Below, piece after piece: positions 25,338 to 34,434 of a stretch of 64,000 bases of DNA. Each line of letters starts with the position of its first letter. Position 1 is the stretch's first letter. The notes under the pieces are model-generated. The model was given only the letters and a program-made list of their open reading frames with translations. It was not told where the DNA came from and did not search any database. Position numbers and translations under genes: made by a program. The stretch spans positions 11,232 through 75,231 of the forward strand of contig NZ_JAWDXO010000013.1 in NCBI RefSeq assembly GCF_032477075.1, read 5' to 3'. This stretch comes from Fusobacterium sp. (GTDB lineage Bacteria > Fusobacteriota > Fusobacteriia > Fusobacteriales > Fusobacteriaceae).

Positions 25338-26336
25338 ATGGAGAAAAAGAATAATTTTGACTTGAAAAAAATACTGGATAATTTCAAAAATATAAAAATA
25401 GGAGTAGTTGGAGACTTGATGTTGGATGACTATATTTATGGAAGTGTAGATAGAATATCTCCAGAAGCACCTGTGCCAGTAGTAAATGTGTTGGAGGAAA
25501 AATTTGTTTTAGGGGGAGCAGCAAACGTTGTGAATAATTTAGCTTCTCTAGATGCACAGACTATCTGTTTTGGTGTTATTGGAAATGATTCTAATGGAGA
25601 TAGGCTTATGGGAGCATTTGCAGATAAACATATAGATGTATCTGGTCTTATAAGAAGTAAGGATAGAACTACTATTGTAAAAAGAAGAGTAATTGGAGGA
25701 AATCAGCAGTTATTAAGAATAGACTGGGAAGATATAACTCCAATATCTACATTTTTGGAATATGCTCTCCTTAAAAATATAGAGTCAAAAATAGATGAAC
25801 TGGATGCAGTAATACTTTCAGACTATGATAAAGGAGTTCTTACTCCAATGGTAGCAAAAGAGATAGTAAAAATGTGCAGAGAGAGAGGAAAAATAGTAAC
25901 AGTAGATCCTAAACCTAAAAATGCAGTAAACTATACAGGAGCAACATCTATAACTCCTAACAGAAAAGAAGCTTTAGAATGTCTTGGGCTGAAAAGATCA
26001 GATGATATGGAAGCTGTTGGAAAAGAACTTAAAGCAAAACTTCATCTTGATAATCTTCTTCTTACTAGAAGTGAAGAGGGAATGAGCCTTTTCTTAGATA
26101 ATGATGAGGTTGTAACTATACCAACTTTTGCAAAAGAAGTATATGACGTGACAGGAGCAGGGGATACAGTAATATCAGTATTTACATTGGCAGGAGCTTC
26201 TGGTGTTTCATGGCATGAAGCTGCAAAAATAGCAAATACAGCAGCAGGGGTAGTAGTTGGAAAAATGGGAACATCTACTGTTACTAAAGATGAAATACTT
26301 GAATTTTATAACAGAATTTATGAGAGATGGGAATAG
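25338..26336 (+). CDS. rfaE1: Heptose-7-phosphate kinase (HldE kinase domain, RfaE1)
   Basis: The 332-residue PfkB-family kinase has GDLMLDDYIYGSVDRISPEAPVPVV at the N-terminus, GGAANVVNNLA, and the anion-hole motif DVTGAGD at residues 270-276 with Asp276 as catalytic base. It phosphorylates D-glycero-D-manno-heptose 7-phosphate at C1 for ADP-heptose and LPS core synthesis. The nucleotidyltransferase half of HldE is absent here, so a separate RfaE2 is expected elsewhere. It lies 20 nt after the secretin gene and may share its transcript. Confidence 0.9.
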   Translation: MEKKNNFDLKKILDNFKNIKIGVVGDLMLDDYIYGSVDRISPEAPVPVVNVLEEKFVLGGAANVVNNLASLDAQTICFGVIGNDSNGDRLMGAFADKHIDVSGLIRSKDRTTIVKRRVIGGNQQLLRIDWEDITPISTFLEYALLKNIESKIDELDAVILSDYDKGVLTPMVAKEIVKMCRERGKIVTVDPKPKNAVNYTGATSITPNRKEALECLGLKRSDDMEAVGKELKAKLHLDNLLLTRSEEGMSLFLDNDEVVTIPTFAKEVYDVTGAGDTVISVFTLAGASGVSWHEAAKIANTAAGVVVGKMGTSTVTKDEILEFYNRIYERWE

Positions 26337-26343
26337 TGATATA

Positions 26344-26817
26344 ATGATAAGAATTGGAAATGGATATGATGTCCATATACTTACAGAAGGAAGAAAACTG
26401 GTGCTTGGTGGAATAGAAGTTCCTCATATTAAAGGTATATTGGGGCATTCTGATGGAGATGTATTGGTTCATGCAATAATGGATGCAATGCTTGGAGCAC
26501 TGGCTCTGGGAGATATAGGACGGCATTTTCCAGATACAGATATGAAATATGAAAACATAGACAGTACCATACTTTTAAAAAGAGTAAAAGAGTTAGTTGC
26601 TGAAAGAGGATATAAAATAATTAATCTTGATTCTATAATAGTTTTACAGAAGCCTAAAATAAAACCATATATAGAAGCTATGAGAAAAAGAATTGCAGAA
26701 GTATTAGAAATAGATGTAGAACAGGTAAGTGTAAAAGCTACTACTGAGGAAAAGTTAGGCTTTACAGGAGATGAAAGTGGAGTAAAATCTTACTGTGTTG
26801 TGCTTTTGGAAAAATAG
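26344..26817 (+). CDS. ispF: 2-C-methyl-D-erythritol 2,4-cyclodiphosphate synthase
   Basis: The 157-residue protein is a standard IspF: metal ligands D9 and H11 in GYDVH and H43 in GHSDGDVLVHAI, then FPDTD and ATTEEKLGFTG. It forms the cyclic diphosphate in the non-mevalonate isoprenoid pathway. An open frame to 26257 overlaps the kinase gene; the ATG at 26344 gives the family N-terminus. The gap to the kinase gene is 7 nt, so they are co-transcribed. Confidence 0.93.
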   Translation: MIRIGNGYDVHILTEGRKLVLGGIEVPHIKGILGHSDGDVLVHAIMDAMLGALALGDIGRHFPDTDMKYENIDSTILLKRVKELVAERGYKIINLDSIIVLQKPKIKPYIEAMRKRIAEVLEIDVEQVSVKATTEEKLGFTGDESGVKSYCVVLLEK

Positions 26818-26899
26818 ATTATTAAGTTGAGGGTGATTAAAAAGTTAGAATAAAATTCTGTTTATATGTCATCTTCATATTTTTATAGGAGACAAATAT

Positions 26900-27223
26900 A
26901 TGAATTATAGAGAAAATAAAATGTATATATATATAAAAATAAAATTTTTTGAAGCAAAAAGAACAACTAAAGTGTCTCTTTCAGATGGAAATTATAGACC
27001 TCATTTTGTAATAAAAAATGATTCTGAATATTTAGGAGTTCAATTCATAGATGGAGAGGAATTTGTTTTTGAAAAGGAGTTAATTGGAATTGTTCAACCT
27101 ATTTATATAGATACTATAGATTACAGCAAATTAATACCAGGTACAGAATTTTTTATTTTAGAAGGAAAAAACCTAGTAGGAGAAGGTGTGGTTATAGAAA
27201 AATTTAAAGCAGAACCTTGTTAA
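26900..27223 (+). CDS. Hypothetical protein, beta-rich
   Basis: This 107-residue protein has ATAGGAG before its ATG. The sequence suggests alternating strands (YIYIKIKFF, PHFVIKND, EYLGVQFIDGEEF, GTEFFILEGKNLVGEGVVIEKF), and the last part recalls the third beta-barrel domain of elongation factor Tu-like proteins. No catalytic motif is visible. It follows ispF by 82 nt on the same strand and precedes a terminator. I cannot assign a role. Confidence 0.65.
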   Translation: MNYRENKMYIYIKIKFFEAKRTTKVSLSDGNYRPHFVIKNDSEYLGVQFIDGEEFVFEKELIGIVQPIYIDTIDYSKLIPGTEFFILEGKNLVGEGVVIEKFKAEPC

Positions 27224-27363
27224 GAAAAAAGGAAGTTGAGTAAAAAATAATATAAATTTTAAAATTAGAAAATATGTATAATTAATAAAGCAAGCAAAAT
27301 GTAAAAAATAATATAAATGAATAAAGTAAAAATTGTGTGTTTTCTAATAATATGAAACTAAAT

Positions 27364-27411
27364 AATTGACAGCCTGAGTTAATTTTTTTAACTTGAGTGG
27401 TCAATTTTTTT
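27364..27411 (+). terminator. Terminator before the sigma-54 operon
   Basis: AATTGAC (27364-27370) / GTCAATT (27400-27406) with an inner GTTAA/TTAAC stem, then a T run. The stretch 27224-27363 upstream holds only an 18-bp direct repeat (27240-27257, 27301-27318) in A+T-rich sequence. Confidence 0.7.
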
Positions 27412-27500
27412 ATTATGTCAGTATTTTAAAAGTAATAAAGAATCATTCTTAGTATTTCTAATAAAAATAATTTAAAGATATTAAATTGGAGTATAATTTA

Positions 27501-27544
27501 TTTTGTCTCGATTTTGAGAAAAAATTATCTTTTTCGAAACAAAA
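27501..27544. promoter_or_regulatory. Probable upstream activator site of the GntP operon
   Basis: TTTTGTCTCGA (27501-27511) and TCGAAACAAAA (27534-27544) form an inverted repeat with 10 of 11 positions paired and 22 nt between. Its centre is about 80 bp before the -24 element, the usual place for a sigma-54 activator site. Confidence 0.5.
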
Positions 27545-27602
27545 AAATATAATACAGGACAAATAATAGGTGAAAAAGTTCTTGAAAATGGTTGCTGGTT
27601 TT

Positions 27603-27620
27603 TTGGCACACTATTTGCTT
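27603..27620 (+). promoter_or_regulatory. Sigma-54 (-24/-12) promoter of the GntP operon
   Basis: TTGGCAC-ACTAT-TTGCTT keeps the -24 GG (27605-27606) and -12 GC (27617-27618) at the exact 12-nt distance and nearly the full consensus. It lies about 50 nt upstream of the permease start. Confidence 0.8.
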
Positions 27621-27666
27621 TATATATAAGCAGAGAAAAAATTATAATGGAAGAGGTGGTAGATTA

Positions 27667-28989
27667 ATGACAGTTCCAGTAGTTGTAAGTTTAATAGGGA
27701 TAATTGTGGGGTTATCACTATTGATTTACCTTGTAATGAGAGGAGTAAACATATTTGTTATTGCAATCTTGTGTTCTTCAATAGTAGCAATAACAGGAGG
27801 AATGAATCTTTATACAGCTTTAAAATTTGATTACATGGGGGGATTTGTAGACTTTTTTAAAAATAATTTCTTCATATTTCTTGCAGGAACAGCAATGGGA
27901 AAAATGATGGAAATTACAAATGGTGCCAAGGCAATAGCTAAAATGATTATAAAGTTTTTGGGAAAAGATAAAGCTTTAATATCAATTCCATTAGCTTGTG
28001 GAATTCTTTTGTATGGTGGAGTTAGTATGTTTGTTGCAAGCTTTGCTGTATTTCCAATAGCTTTAGAAGTGTTTAGAGAAGCTGATATTCCAAGAAGATT
28101 TATACCAGCAGCACTTTGCTTCGGATGCAGTACATTTGCAATGATTGTTCCTGGAACACCTCAGATACAAAATATAATACCTAGCCAATACTTAGGAACA
28201 GATTTAATGGCAGGACTTGTAAATGGGGTAATAGCTTGTGCAGTTATGCTGGTTCTTGGAAGTTTTCTTTTATTCAGAATGGTGGACAAAGAAAAGAAGC
28301 AAGGGAAACATTTCATAGCTAAACCAATGGATGCATTTGATGATAAAGAGGAAGATCTTCCAAATGGATGGGTGGCTCTTATTCCGCTTTTAGTCTGTAT
28401 TGTTTCAATAAACATAAAAATAAATGGAAAAACAATTATACCAATAGAAGTGGGAGTGTTTTTAGGAACATTTCTTACATATATTCTATTAAATAAATAT
28501 CAGGACAATTCAAAGGTTCTTGATAATCTTGGAGAAACTTGTAGAACAACAATACTTGCAATTACTAATACTTGTGCAGTTGTAGCTTTTGGCTCAGTTG
28601 TAAAATCAACAACAGCTTTTCCAGAAATAGTAAATGCAATGGTAAATTTTCCTGGACCAAAAATTCTTGGAGCAGCTGTTGGAACGACAGTGATTGCAGG
28701 GGTATGCGGATCGGCATCAGGTGGACTTGGAATAGCAACACCATTATTAGGACCAGCATTTATGGCAAAAGGAATTTCAGCAGCAGCTCTTCACAGGACA
28801 ATGTCAATAGCATCAGCAGCACTAGATTCATTGCCACATAATGGTTATATAGTAACTGTAACTAATAGTTTATGTAATGAAACACATAAAGATGCATATA
28901 TGCCTGTATTTTGGCTTACAGTATTTACACCATTGGTTGGAACAGCAGTAGCAGTTGTTTTATTTACATTTTTCCCAAATCTTCCATAA
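27667..28989 (+). CDS. GntP family permease, probably for 3-hydroxybutyrate
   Basis: The 440-residue protein has about twelve hydrophobic segments and the GntP family phrases PGTPQIQNIIP, GSASGGLGIATPLLGP and ASAALDSLPHNGYIVT. GntP proteins carry sugar acids; the subgroup beside ketone-body genes imports 3-hydroxybutyrate. The frame extends to 27592, but that region contains the promoter, and GAGGTGG precedes the ATG at 27667. It is the first gene of an operon with CoA-activating and reducing enzymes, which is why a short hydroxy acid is proposed. Confidence 0.8.
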   Translation: MTVPVVVSLIGIIVGLSLLIYLVMRGVNIFVIAILCSSIVAITGGMNLYTALKFDYMGGFVDFFKNNFFIFLAGTAMGKMMEITNGAKAIAKMIIKFLGKDKALISIPLACGILLYGGVSMFVASFAVFPIALEVFREADIPRRFIPAALCFGCSTFAMIVPGTPQIQNIIPSQYLGTDLMAGLVNGVIACAVMLVLGSFLLFRMVDKEKKQGKHFIAKPMDAFDDKEEDLPNGWVALIPLLVCIVSINIKINGKTIIPIEVGVFLGTFLTYILLNKYQDNSKVLDNLGETCRTTILAITNTCAVVAFGSVVKSTTAFPEIVNAMVNFPGPKILGAAVGTTVIAGVCGSASGGLGIATPLLGPAFMAKGISAAALHRTMSIASAALDSLPHNGYIVTVTNSLCNETHKDAYMPVFWLTVFTPLVGTAVAVVLFTFFPNLP

Positions 28990-29064
28990 AGTAAGTAAAT
29001 TTTTAATGATATAAAATATTAAAGAAAACGATAACTAAGGAAAATATTCAGGGAGGAATTAAAA

Positions 29065-29841
29065 ATGGAAAATGTATTATTTAATGAAAAAGATGGAATT
29101 ATGTTTATAACAATCAACAGACCAAAAGCTCTTAATGCTTTGAATTCACAAACTGTTAATGAATTGGGTGAAGTAATAAGTTCTGTTGAAGGAAGAAAAG
29201 ATATAAAAGTTGTTGTTATTACAGGTTCTGGAGAAAAATCATTCGTTGCAGGAGCAGATATTGCAGAAATGCATAACCTAAATGCCATGGAGGGAAGAGA
29301 ACTTGCTTTAAATGCTCAAAAAGTTTTCTCAAAAATTGAACAGATGCCTCAGGTAGTTATTGCAGCAGTGAATGGTTATGCACTAGGAGGAGGATGTGAA
29401 CTTTCTATGGCATGTGATTTAAGAATAGCTTCTGATAAGGCAAAATTTGGGCAACCAGAAGTTAACTTAGGAATACTTCCCGGTTTTGCAGGAACTCAAA
29501 GACTTCCAAGGTTAGTTGGAAAAGGAATAGCTAAAGAGCTTATATTTACAACTGATATGATAGATGCACAGAGAGCATATGAAATAGGGCTTGTAAATAA
29601 AATTGTAAAACCTGAAGAACTTATGACAGCAACAGAAGAAATGGCAAGAAAAATAATGTCAAAAGGTATGTTTGGGGTAAGTCTGGCAAAAGCAGCTATC
29701 AATAATGGAATGAATATGGATATGGAGTCTGCTTATAAGTATGAAGCTGATATGTTTGGTCTTTGCTTTGCAACTGAAGATCAAAAAGAAGGTATGGAAG
29801 CTTTCTTAAATAAAAGAAAAGCTGAATTTAAAAATTTCTAA
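29065..29841 (+). CDS. crt: Crotonase (3-hydroxybutyryl-CoA dehydratase)
   Basis: The 258-residue enoyl-CoA hydratase family enzyme has both catalytic glutamates, E112 in GGGCELSMACD and E132 in GQPEVNLGILPGFAGTQRL, plus the oxyanion glycines. Length and wording match clostridial Crt, which interconverts 3-hydroxybutyryl-CoA and crotonyl-CoA. A GGGAGG ribosome site precedes it. No 3-hydroxyacyl-CoA dehydrogenase or thiolase is in the operon, so the hydroxyacyl-CoA must come from outside via the CoA-transferase. Confidence 0.9.
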   Translation: MENVLFNEKDGIMFITINRPKALNALNSQTVNELGEVISSVEGRKDIKVVVITGSGEKSFVAGADIAEMHNLNAMEGRELALNAQKVFSKIEQMPQVVIAAVNGYALGGGCELSMACDLRIASDKAKFGQPEVNLGILPGFAGTQRLPRLVGKGIAKELIFTTDMIDAQRAYEIGLVNKIVKPEELMTATEEMARKIMSKGMFGVSLAKAAINNGMNMDMESAYKYEADMFGLCFATEDQKEGMEAFLNKRKAEFKNF

Positions 29842-29863
29842 TATAAATAGGGAGATGAAATAT

Positions 29864-31417
29864 ATGGGAAAAGTGAAAGTGTTACAGCCATCAGAAGCAG
29901 CTGCTTTAGTTAAGGATGGAGTAAATATAGTTACAAGTGGGTTTGTTGGAAGCTGCTGCCCAGAAACTTTAAGTGAAGCGTTGGAAAAAAGATTTTTGGA
30001 AACTGGCCATCCAAATAATCTTAATCTATATTATGTTTCTGCTCAAGGAAATAAAGGAGGAAGAGGAGCAGGGCATTTTGCACACAAAGGAATGATAAAA
30101 AGAGTTGTTGGCGGTCATTGGAATATGACTCCAGGTCTTGGAGAACTTTCAATGAAGAATGAAATAGAAGCATACAATTTTCCTCAGGGAACTTTATCAC
30201 AGTTATTTAGAGATATAGCTGGAAAAAGGATAGGGACAATAACTCATGTTGGGTTGAATACATTTGTTGACCCAAGAATTGAAGGGGGAAAATTAAATGA
30301 AATAACTACAGAAGATTTAGTTGAGGTTATTAATATAAAGGGACAGGAAAAACTTTTATATAAGGCATTTCCAGTAGATGTATGCTTTCTGAGAGGAACT
30401 TATGCAGATGAAAATGGAAATATCAGTATGGATAAAGAGATAGCAACTCTGGAAATGACAGCTATTGCTCAAGCTTGTAAAAATTCTGGAGGAATAGTCA
30501 TAGTTCAAGTAGAGAAAATAGTTGAAGCTGGTTCTCTTAATCCTAAACTTGTTAAAATACCTAAAATTTATGTAGATGCTGTTGTTGTTTCTAAACCAGA
30601 AGAGCATGAACAATGTTTTGGCTGTGAATATGATTCTAGTATGGCTGGTCTTACAAGAGTTCCACTTTCTAGCTTGCCTCCAGTAGAATTGGATGCCAAA
30701 AAAATAATTGCTCGTAGAGCAGCAATGGAATTACAAGAAAATTCAGTTGTAAATCTAGGAATAGGGATTCCTGAATTTATTTCCTGTGTTGCAAATGAAG
30801 AGGGAATAGGAGATAAGATGACTCTTACAGTTGAAGCAGGAGCAATAGGTGGAGTTCCTCAGGGAGGAATGCGTTTTGGAGGTTCAGTAAACCCTGAGTG
30901 TATTCTTGATGAACCTTATCAATTTGATTTTTATGATGGTGGTGGAATAGATCAAGCATTTCTAGGACTTGCTCAGACAGATGAAAATGGAAATATAAAT
31001 GTAAGTAAATTTTCTGGAAGAGTTGTAGGATGTGGTGGTTTTATAAATATTAGTCAAAATGCTAAAAAAGTATATTTTTGTGGAATCTTCACTACAAAAG
31101 GGTTAAAGCAGGAAGTACAAAATGGTAAATTAGTTATTGTTCAAGAGGGAACTTCAAAGAAATTTGTAAAAGAAGTGGAACAGATAACATTCAGCGGAAT
31201 ATATGCAAGAAAAATAAAACAACCTGTGATGTATATAACAGAAAGAGCTGTATTTGAATTGAAGGAAGATGGAGTATATATTACAGAAATTGCTCCAGGA
31301 ATCAGCTATGAAAAAGATATTCTTCCTCATATGGATTTTGAACCAAAAATACTTCAAGAGGGAATAAAATTAATGGATGAGAGAATATTTAAAGATGAAA
31401 TAATGGAACTTAAATAA
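29864..31417 (+). CDS. Acyl-CoA:acetate CoA-transferase (family I, YdiF-like)
   Basis: This fused alpha-beta family I CoA-transferase of 517 residues carries the covalent CoA-binding Glu324 in VEAGAIGG and the GIGIPEF stretch. The first half has GTYADENGNIS and the second half TDENGNINVSKF, the repeated subunit signature. It moves CoA between short-chain acids such as acetate, butyrate and hydroxybutyrate. The ATG at 29864 is chosen over 29855 because GGGAG is too near the first. Confidence 0.88.
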   Translation: MGKVKVLQPSEAAALVKDGVNIVTSGFVGSCCPETLSEALEKRFLETGHPNNLNLYYVSAQGNKGGRGAGHFAHKGMIKRVVGGHWNMTPGLGELSMKNEIEAYNFPQGTLSQLFRDIAGKRIGTITHVGLNTFVDPRIEGGKLNEITTEDLVEVINIKGQEKLLYKAFPVDVCFLRGTYADENGNISMDKEIATLEMTAIAQACKNSGGIVIVQVEKIVEAGSLNPKLVKIPKIYVDAVVVSKPEEHEQCFGCEYDSSMAGLTRVPLSSLPPVELDAKKIIARRAAMELQENSVVNLGIGIPEFISCVANEEGIGDKMTLTVEAGAIGGVPQGGMRFGGSVNPECILDEPYQFDFYDGGGIDQAFLGLAQTDENGNINVSKFSGRVVGCGGFINISQNAKKVYFCGIFTTKGLKQEVQNGKLVIVQEGTSKKFVKEVEQITFSGIYARKIKQPVMYITERAVFELKEDGVYITEIAPGISYEKDILPHMDFEPKILQEGIKLMDERIFKDEIMELK

Positions 31418-31455
31418 AAGCATAATAACTTATTATAAATCAGGAGGGATAAAAT

Positions 31456-32607
31456 ATGTATGATTTAAGATTATCAGAAGAACAGCAAAGAATATGTCAA
31501 ATGGTTAGAGAATTTTCAGAAAAAGAAGTAGCACCAGGAGCAAAAGAAAGAGATTTAAATGAAGATTTTTTAGGAACAAGAGATATTTTAAAGAAAATGG
31601 GAAAATTAGGTCTTATGGGACTTCCATATGCAAAAGAATATGGAGGAGCAGGACTTGGATATGTAGAATATGCACTGGCAGGTTTTGAATTAAATAAAGT
31701 AGACGCTTCAGTAGGAATTTCTTACTCTGTACATATTTCATTAGGAAGTGGACCAATATATAATTTTGGAAATGAGGAGCAAAAGAAAAAATATTTACCT
31801 AAATTATGTTCAGGAGAATATATAGCAGCATTTGGACTGACTGAACCTTGTGCAGGAAGCGACGCTGGAGCAAGTCAGTGTACAGCAGTATTACAGGGAG
31901 ACAAATATATATTGAATGGAACTAAATGCTTTACAACAAATGGAGAATTTGCAGATGTTATCATAGTATTTGCAATGACTGATCCATCACAAGGAACAAA
32001 AGGAATTTCGGCATTTATAGTTGAGCCTAAAAATTTCCCAGGAATAAAATTTGTAAAGAGAGAAAAGAAAATGGGAATCAGAGCATCAGTTCAAAATGTC
32101 ATAGAAATGGAAAATTTAGAAGTACCTAAAGAAAACTTATTAGGAAAAGAAGGAAGTGGATTTAAAATTGCTATGGCAACTTTAGATAGTGGAAGAATAG
32201 GTGTAGCAGCTCATGCTACTGGAATAGCAAAAGGAGCATATGAATATGCACTGAATTATTCAAAAGAGAGAGTACAGTTTGGAAAACCAATAGCAAAACA
32301 ACAGGTAATTGCTTTTAAACTGGCAGATATGTATGCTAAGATAGAAGCAGCAGAAGCAGTAACATTGAAAGCAGCATGGGTAAAGGATCAGCATGAATCA
32401 TACAGCATTCCAGCAGCAGTAGCTAAATTAACAGCAACAAATACTGCAATGGAAGTAACAACAGAAGCAGTTCAAGTACTGGGAGGAACAGGATTTACAA
32501 TGGATCATCCAGTAGAAAGAATGATGAGAGATTCAAAAATTACTCAAATTTATGAGGGAACAAATGAGATACAGAAACTTGTTATCTCAGGAGGAATTTT
32601 AAGATAA
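31456..32607 (+). CDS. bcd: Short-chain acyl-CoA (butyryl-CoA) dehydrogenase
   Basis: The 383-residue flavoprotein has GLTEPCAGSDAGAS, the FAD-binding QVLGGTGF region and the catalytic base E367 in IYEGTNEIQ. The size and the immediate neighbourhood of EtfBA match butyryl-CoA dehydrogenase, which reduces crotonyl-CoA, in anaerobes often by electron bifurcation with ferredoxin. GGAGG precedes the ATG. A hairpin follows the stop. Confidence 0.9.
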   Translation: MYDLRLSEEQQRICQMVREFSEKEVAPGAKERDLNEDFLGTRDILKKMGKLGLMGLPYAKEYGGAGLGYVEYALAGFELNKVDASVGISYSVHISLGSGPIYNFGNEEQKKKYLPKLCSGEYIAAFGLTEPCAGSDAGASQCTAVLQGDKYILNGTKCFTTNGEFADVIIVFAMTDPSQGTKGISAFIVEPKNFPGIKFVKREKKMGIRASVQNVIEMENLEVPKENLLGKEGSGFKIAMATLDSGRIGVAAHATGIAKGAYEYALNYSKERVQFGKPIAKQQVIAFKLADMYAKIEAAEAVTLKAAWVKDQHESYSIPAAVAKLTATNTAMEVTTEAVQVLGGTGFTMDHPVERMMRDSKITQIYEGTNEIQKLVISGGILR

Positions 32608-32628
32608 TTATAGAGAATAAAATATATT

Positions 32629-32651
32629 AAGGGATGCCACTAGCGTCCCTT
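32629..32651 (+). terminator. Intercistronic hairpin between bcd and etfB
   Basis: AAGGGATGC / GCGTCCCTT with a 5-nt loop and one G-T pair, followed by ATTTT. Weak T run; probably partial termination or mRNA protection. Confidence 0.6.
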
Positions 32652-32679
32652 ATTTTAAAATAAAAACAGGAGATCAGTT

Positions 32680-33405
32680 ATGAAAATATTAGTTTTGATT
32701 CGTGAAACTTTTCCTACAGATGAACTTTTAACAGAGAAAAATTTAAAAGAGAAAAGAATATTAAATCCTTATGATGAATATGCATTGTTTCAAGCTAAAA
32801 AAATAAAAGAAAAATCTGAGGGAGAGATAGTATGCCTATTTTTATCTCATAGAAAAACCCAGTATGGCTTAAGAACTGCCTTAGGACTTGGAGGAGACAG
32901 AGGTATTTTTGTATATTATCCTCAAAAGAATATTGAAGAAATAGCAGAAGCTTTGGCAAGAGAGATAAAAGAAGAAAAATACGACGCTATTTTGATGGGA
33001 AACAGAGATGTTAATGATGATAGAGAAGAGCTTCCAAGCAGACTAGGAGTTTTATTAGGACTCCCTATTTACTCTCATTTGCTTTCAATTGATTATCAAG
33101 ATTTTCATTTTTTAGCTAAAAGGGAGAGAGAAGAAACAATAGATACAATCAAAATTTTAAAGAATGGTATTTTTGCATTCAGCCAAAATGTATATGAACC
33201 AGAATATCCTTCAATCAGCAGTATTATGTCAATCAAAGATAAGGCAGTAAGAGATATTTATTATGAAAATATTATTTCCAGAGAAGATGAAAAAATTGTA
33301 TATCAGGATATTTATAGGAGATTGGAAATTTACAAGAATATAACAGCAGAAAAAGGAACAGAAGAGTTATTAAATTATATGAAAAAATGGAAGTTGATTG
33401 ACTAA
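32680..33405 (+). CDS. etfB: Electron transfer flavoprotein beta subunit
   Basis: The 241-residue EtfB has NPYDEYALFQAKKIKE, the ALGLGGDRG loop and AILMGNRDVNDDREELPSRLG. It pairs with EtfA to pass electrons to or from the acyl-CoA dehydrogenase. It is divergent from the usual clostridial EtfB at the C-terminus. The gene is 9 nt upstream of etfA. Confidence 0.85.
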   Translation: MKILVLIRETFPTDELLTEKNLKEKRILNPYDEYALFQAKKIKEKSEGEIVCLFLSHRKTQYGLRTALGLGGDRGIFVYYPQKNIEEIAEALAREIKEEKYDAILMGNRDVNDDREELPSRLGVLLGLPIYSHLLSIDYQDFHFLAKREREETIDTIKILKNGIFAFSQNVYEPEYPSISSIMSIKDKAVRDIYYENIISREDEKIVYQDIYRRLEIYKNITAEKGTEELLNYMKKWKLID

Positions 33406-33414
33406 GGAGGGTGT

Positions 33415-34386
33415 ATGAATATATTACTCTATCTTCATGGAAATATAGATTTATCAGAAAAGATTCAAGAATTGATTAATATTGCCTGTTTATGGAAGAG
33501 GATAACAAATGGAAGATTATACATAACTATTTCAAAAGAAAAGAAATTATCAATAAAAAATAAACTTGAAGAATGGGAAATTGATAAAATATTTATTTTA
33601 GAAGACAGTAAAGAAGATACTTTAAAAAAAACAAGTTCATTCTTTGAGAAAATTTCAAAGATGATAAATATTGACTGTATAGTAATGGGAAATTCAATTT
33701 TTGAAAGAGAGTTGGCACCATATATAGCAAGCATATATCAATGGCAATTTGTTCCTAATATTATAGATTTTAAAATTGAAGGAAAGGATATTTTATGGAA
33801 AAGATTCCTATATGGAACAAGGGCAATACAAAAATTTACAACAGACAGTAGTTCTATTGTGGTTACAGTATCTTCTAATATATATAAAAAAGATGAGAGA
33901 AGAGCTATGGCAAAGCATGTAGAATATGTAAATGTAAGTACAGAAGAAGAAACTGAAATTTTATTTACAGTAGAATCAGTAGAGCAAAAAATACTCCAGA
34001 AGCATCCTTTGGAAAATGCTAAGATGGTTATTGGAGTAGGAAAAGGAATTAAAAACAAAGAGAATTTTTTGATGATTGAGGAACTGGCAGATCTTCTGGG
34101 AGCAACTATAGGAGTAACCAGATCTGTAGTAGATAATGGCTGGCGACCTGAATATGAAAAAATAGGGCAGACAGGAAAAATTATCAAACCTGAATTGTAT
34201 CTTGGATTTGGAATATCAGGGGCAATGCAGCATATGGCAGGGGTAAGGCAAGCAAGGCATATTATTATGGTAAATAATAATCCTAATGCAGAATCATTTC
34301 GTTCATCAGATTTTGGAATTGTAGCAGATTTATTTGATGTCATTCCTAGAATTATAAAGTTTATAAAAAATAAAAAATCTTTATAA
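33415..34386 (+). CDS. etfA: Electron transfer flavoprotein alpha subunit
   Basis: The 323-residue EtfA has the C-terminal FAD-binding signature GATIGVTRSVVDNGW to LYLGFGISGAMQHMAGV and ends with the INNNPNA-like VNNNPNAESFRSSDFG. The N-terminal domain is less conserved. It completes the crotonyl-CoA-reducing complex with EtfB and Bcd. A strong terminator follows and ends the operon. Confidence 0.9.
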   Translation: MNILLYLHGNIDLSEKIQELINIACLWKRITNGRLYITISKEKKLSIKNKLEEWEIDKIFILEDSKEDTLKKTSSFFEKISKMINIDCIVMGNSIFERELAPYIASIYQWQFVPNIIDFKIEGKDILWKRFLYGTRAIQKFTTDSSSIVVTVSSNIYKKDERRAMAKHVEYVNVSTEEETEILFTVESVEQKILQKHPLENAKMVIGVGKGIKNKENFLMIEELADLLGATIGVTRSVVDNGWRPEYEKIGQTGKIIKPELYLGFGISGAMQHMAGVRQARHIIMVNNNPNAESFRSSDFGIVADLFDVIPRIIKFIKNKKSL

Positions 34387-34391
34387 AAAAG

Positions 34392-34434
34392 TTAAGACCT
34401 CTTCTGAAAAAATATGAGGTCTTAATTTATTTTA
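34392..34434. terminator. Terminator of the GntP-etfA operon
   Basis: TTAAGACCTC (34392-34401) / GAGGTCTTAA (34416-34425), then TTTATTTTAA. It lies between convergent genes and may serve both. Confidence 0.85.

Noticed and set aside
27240..27318. 18-bp direct repeat GTAAAAAATAATATAAAT
   Set aside because: Two copies in sequence that is almost all A and T; chance is a sufficient explanation.
33713..33728. TTGGCAC-like sigma-54 site inside etfA
   Set aside because: The GG-to-GC distance is 13 instead of 12 nt and it lies within a coding sequence.
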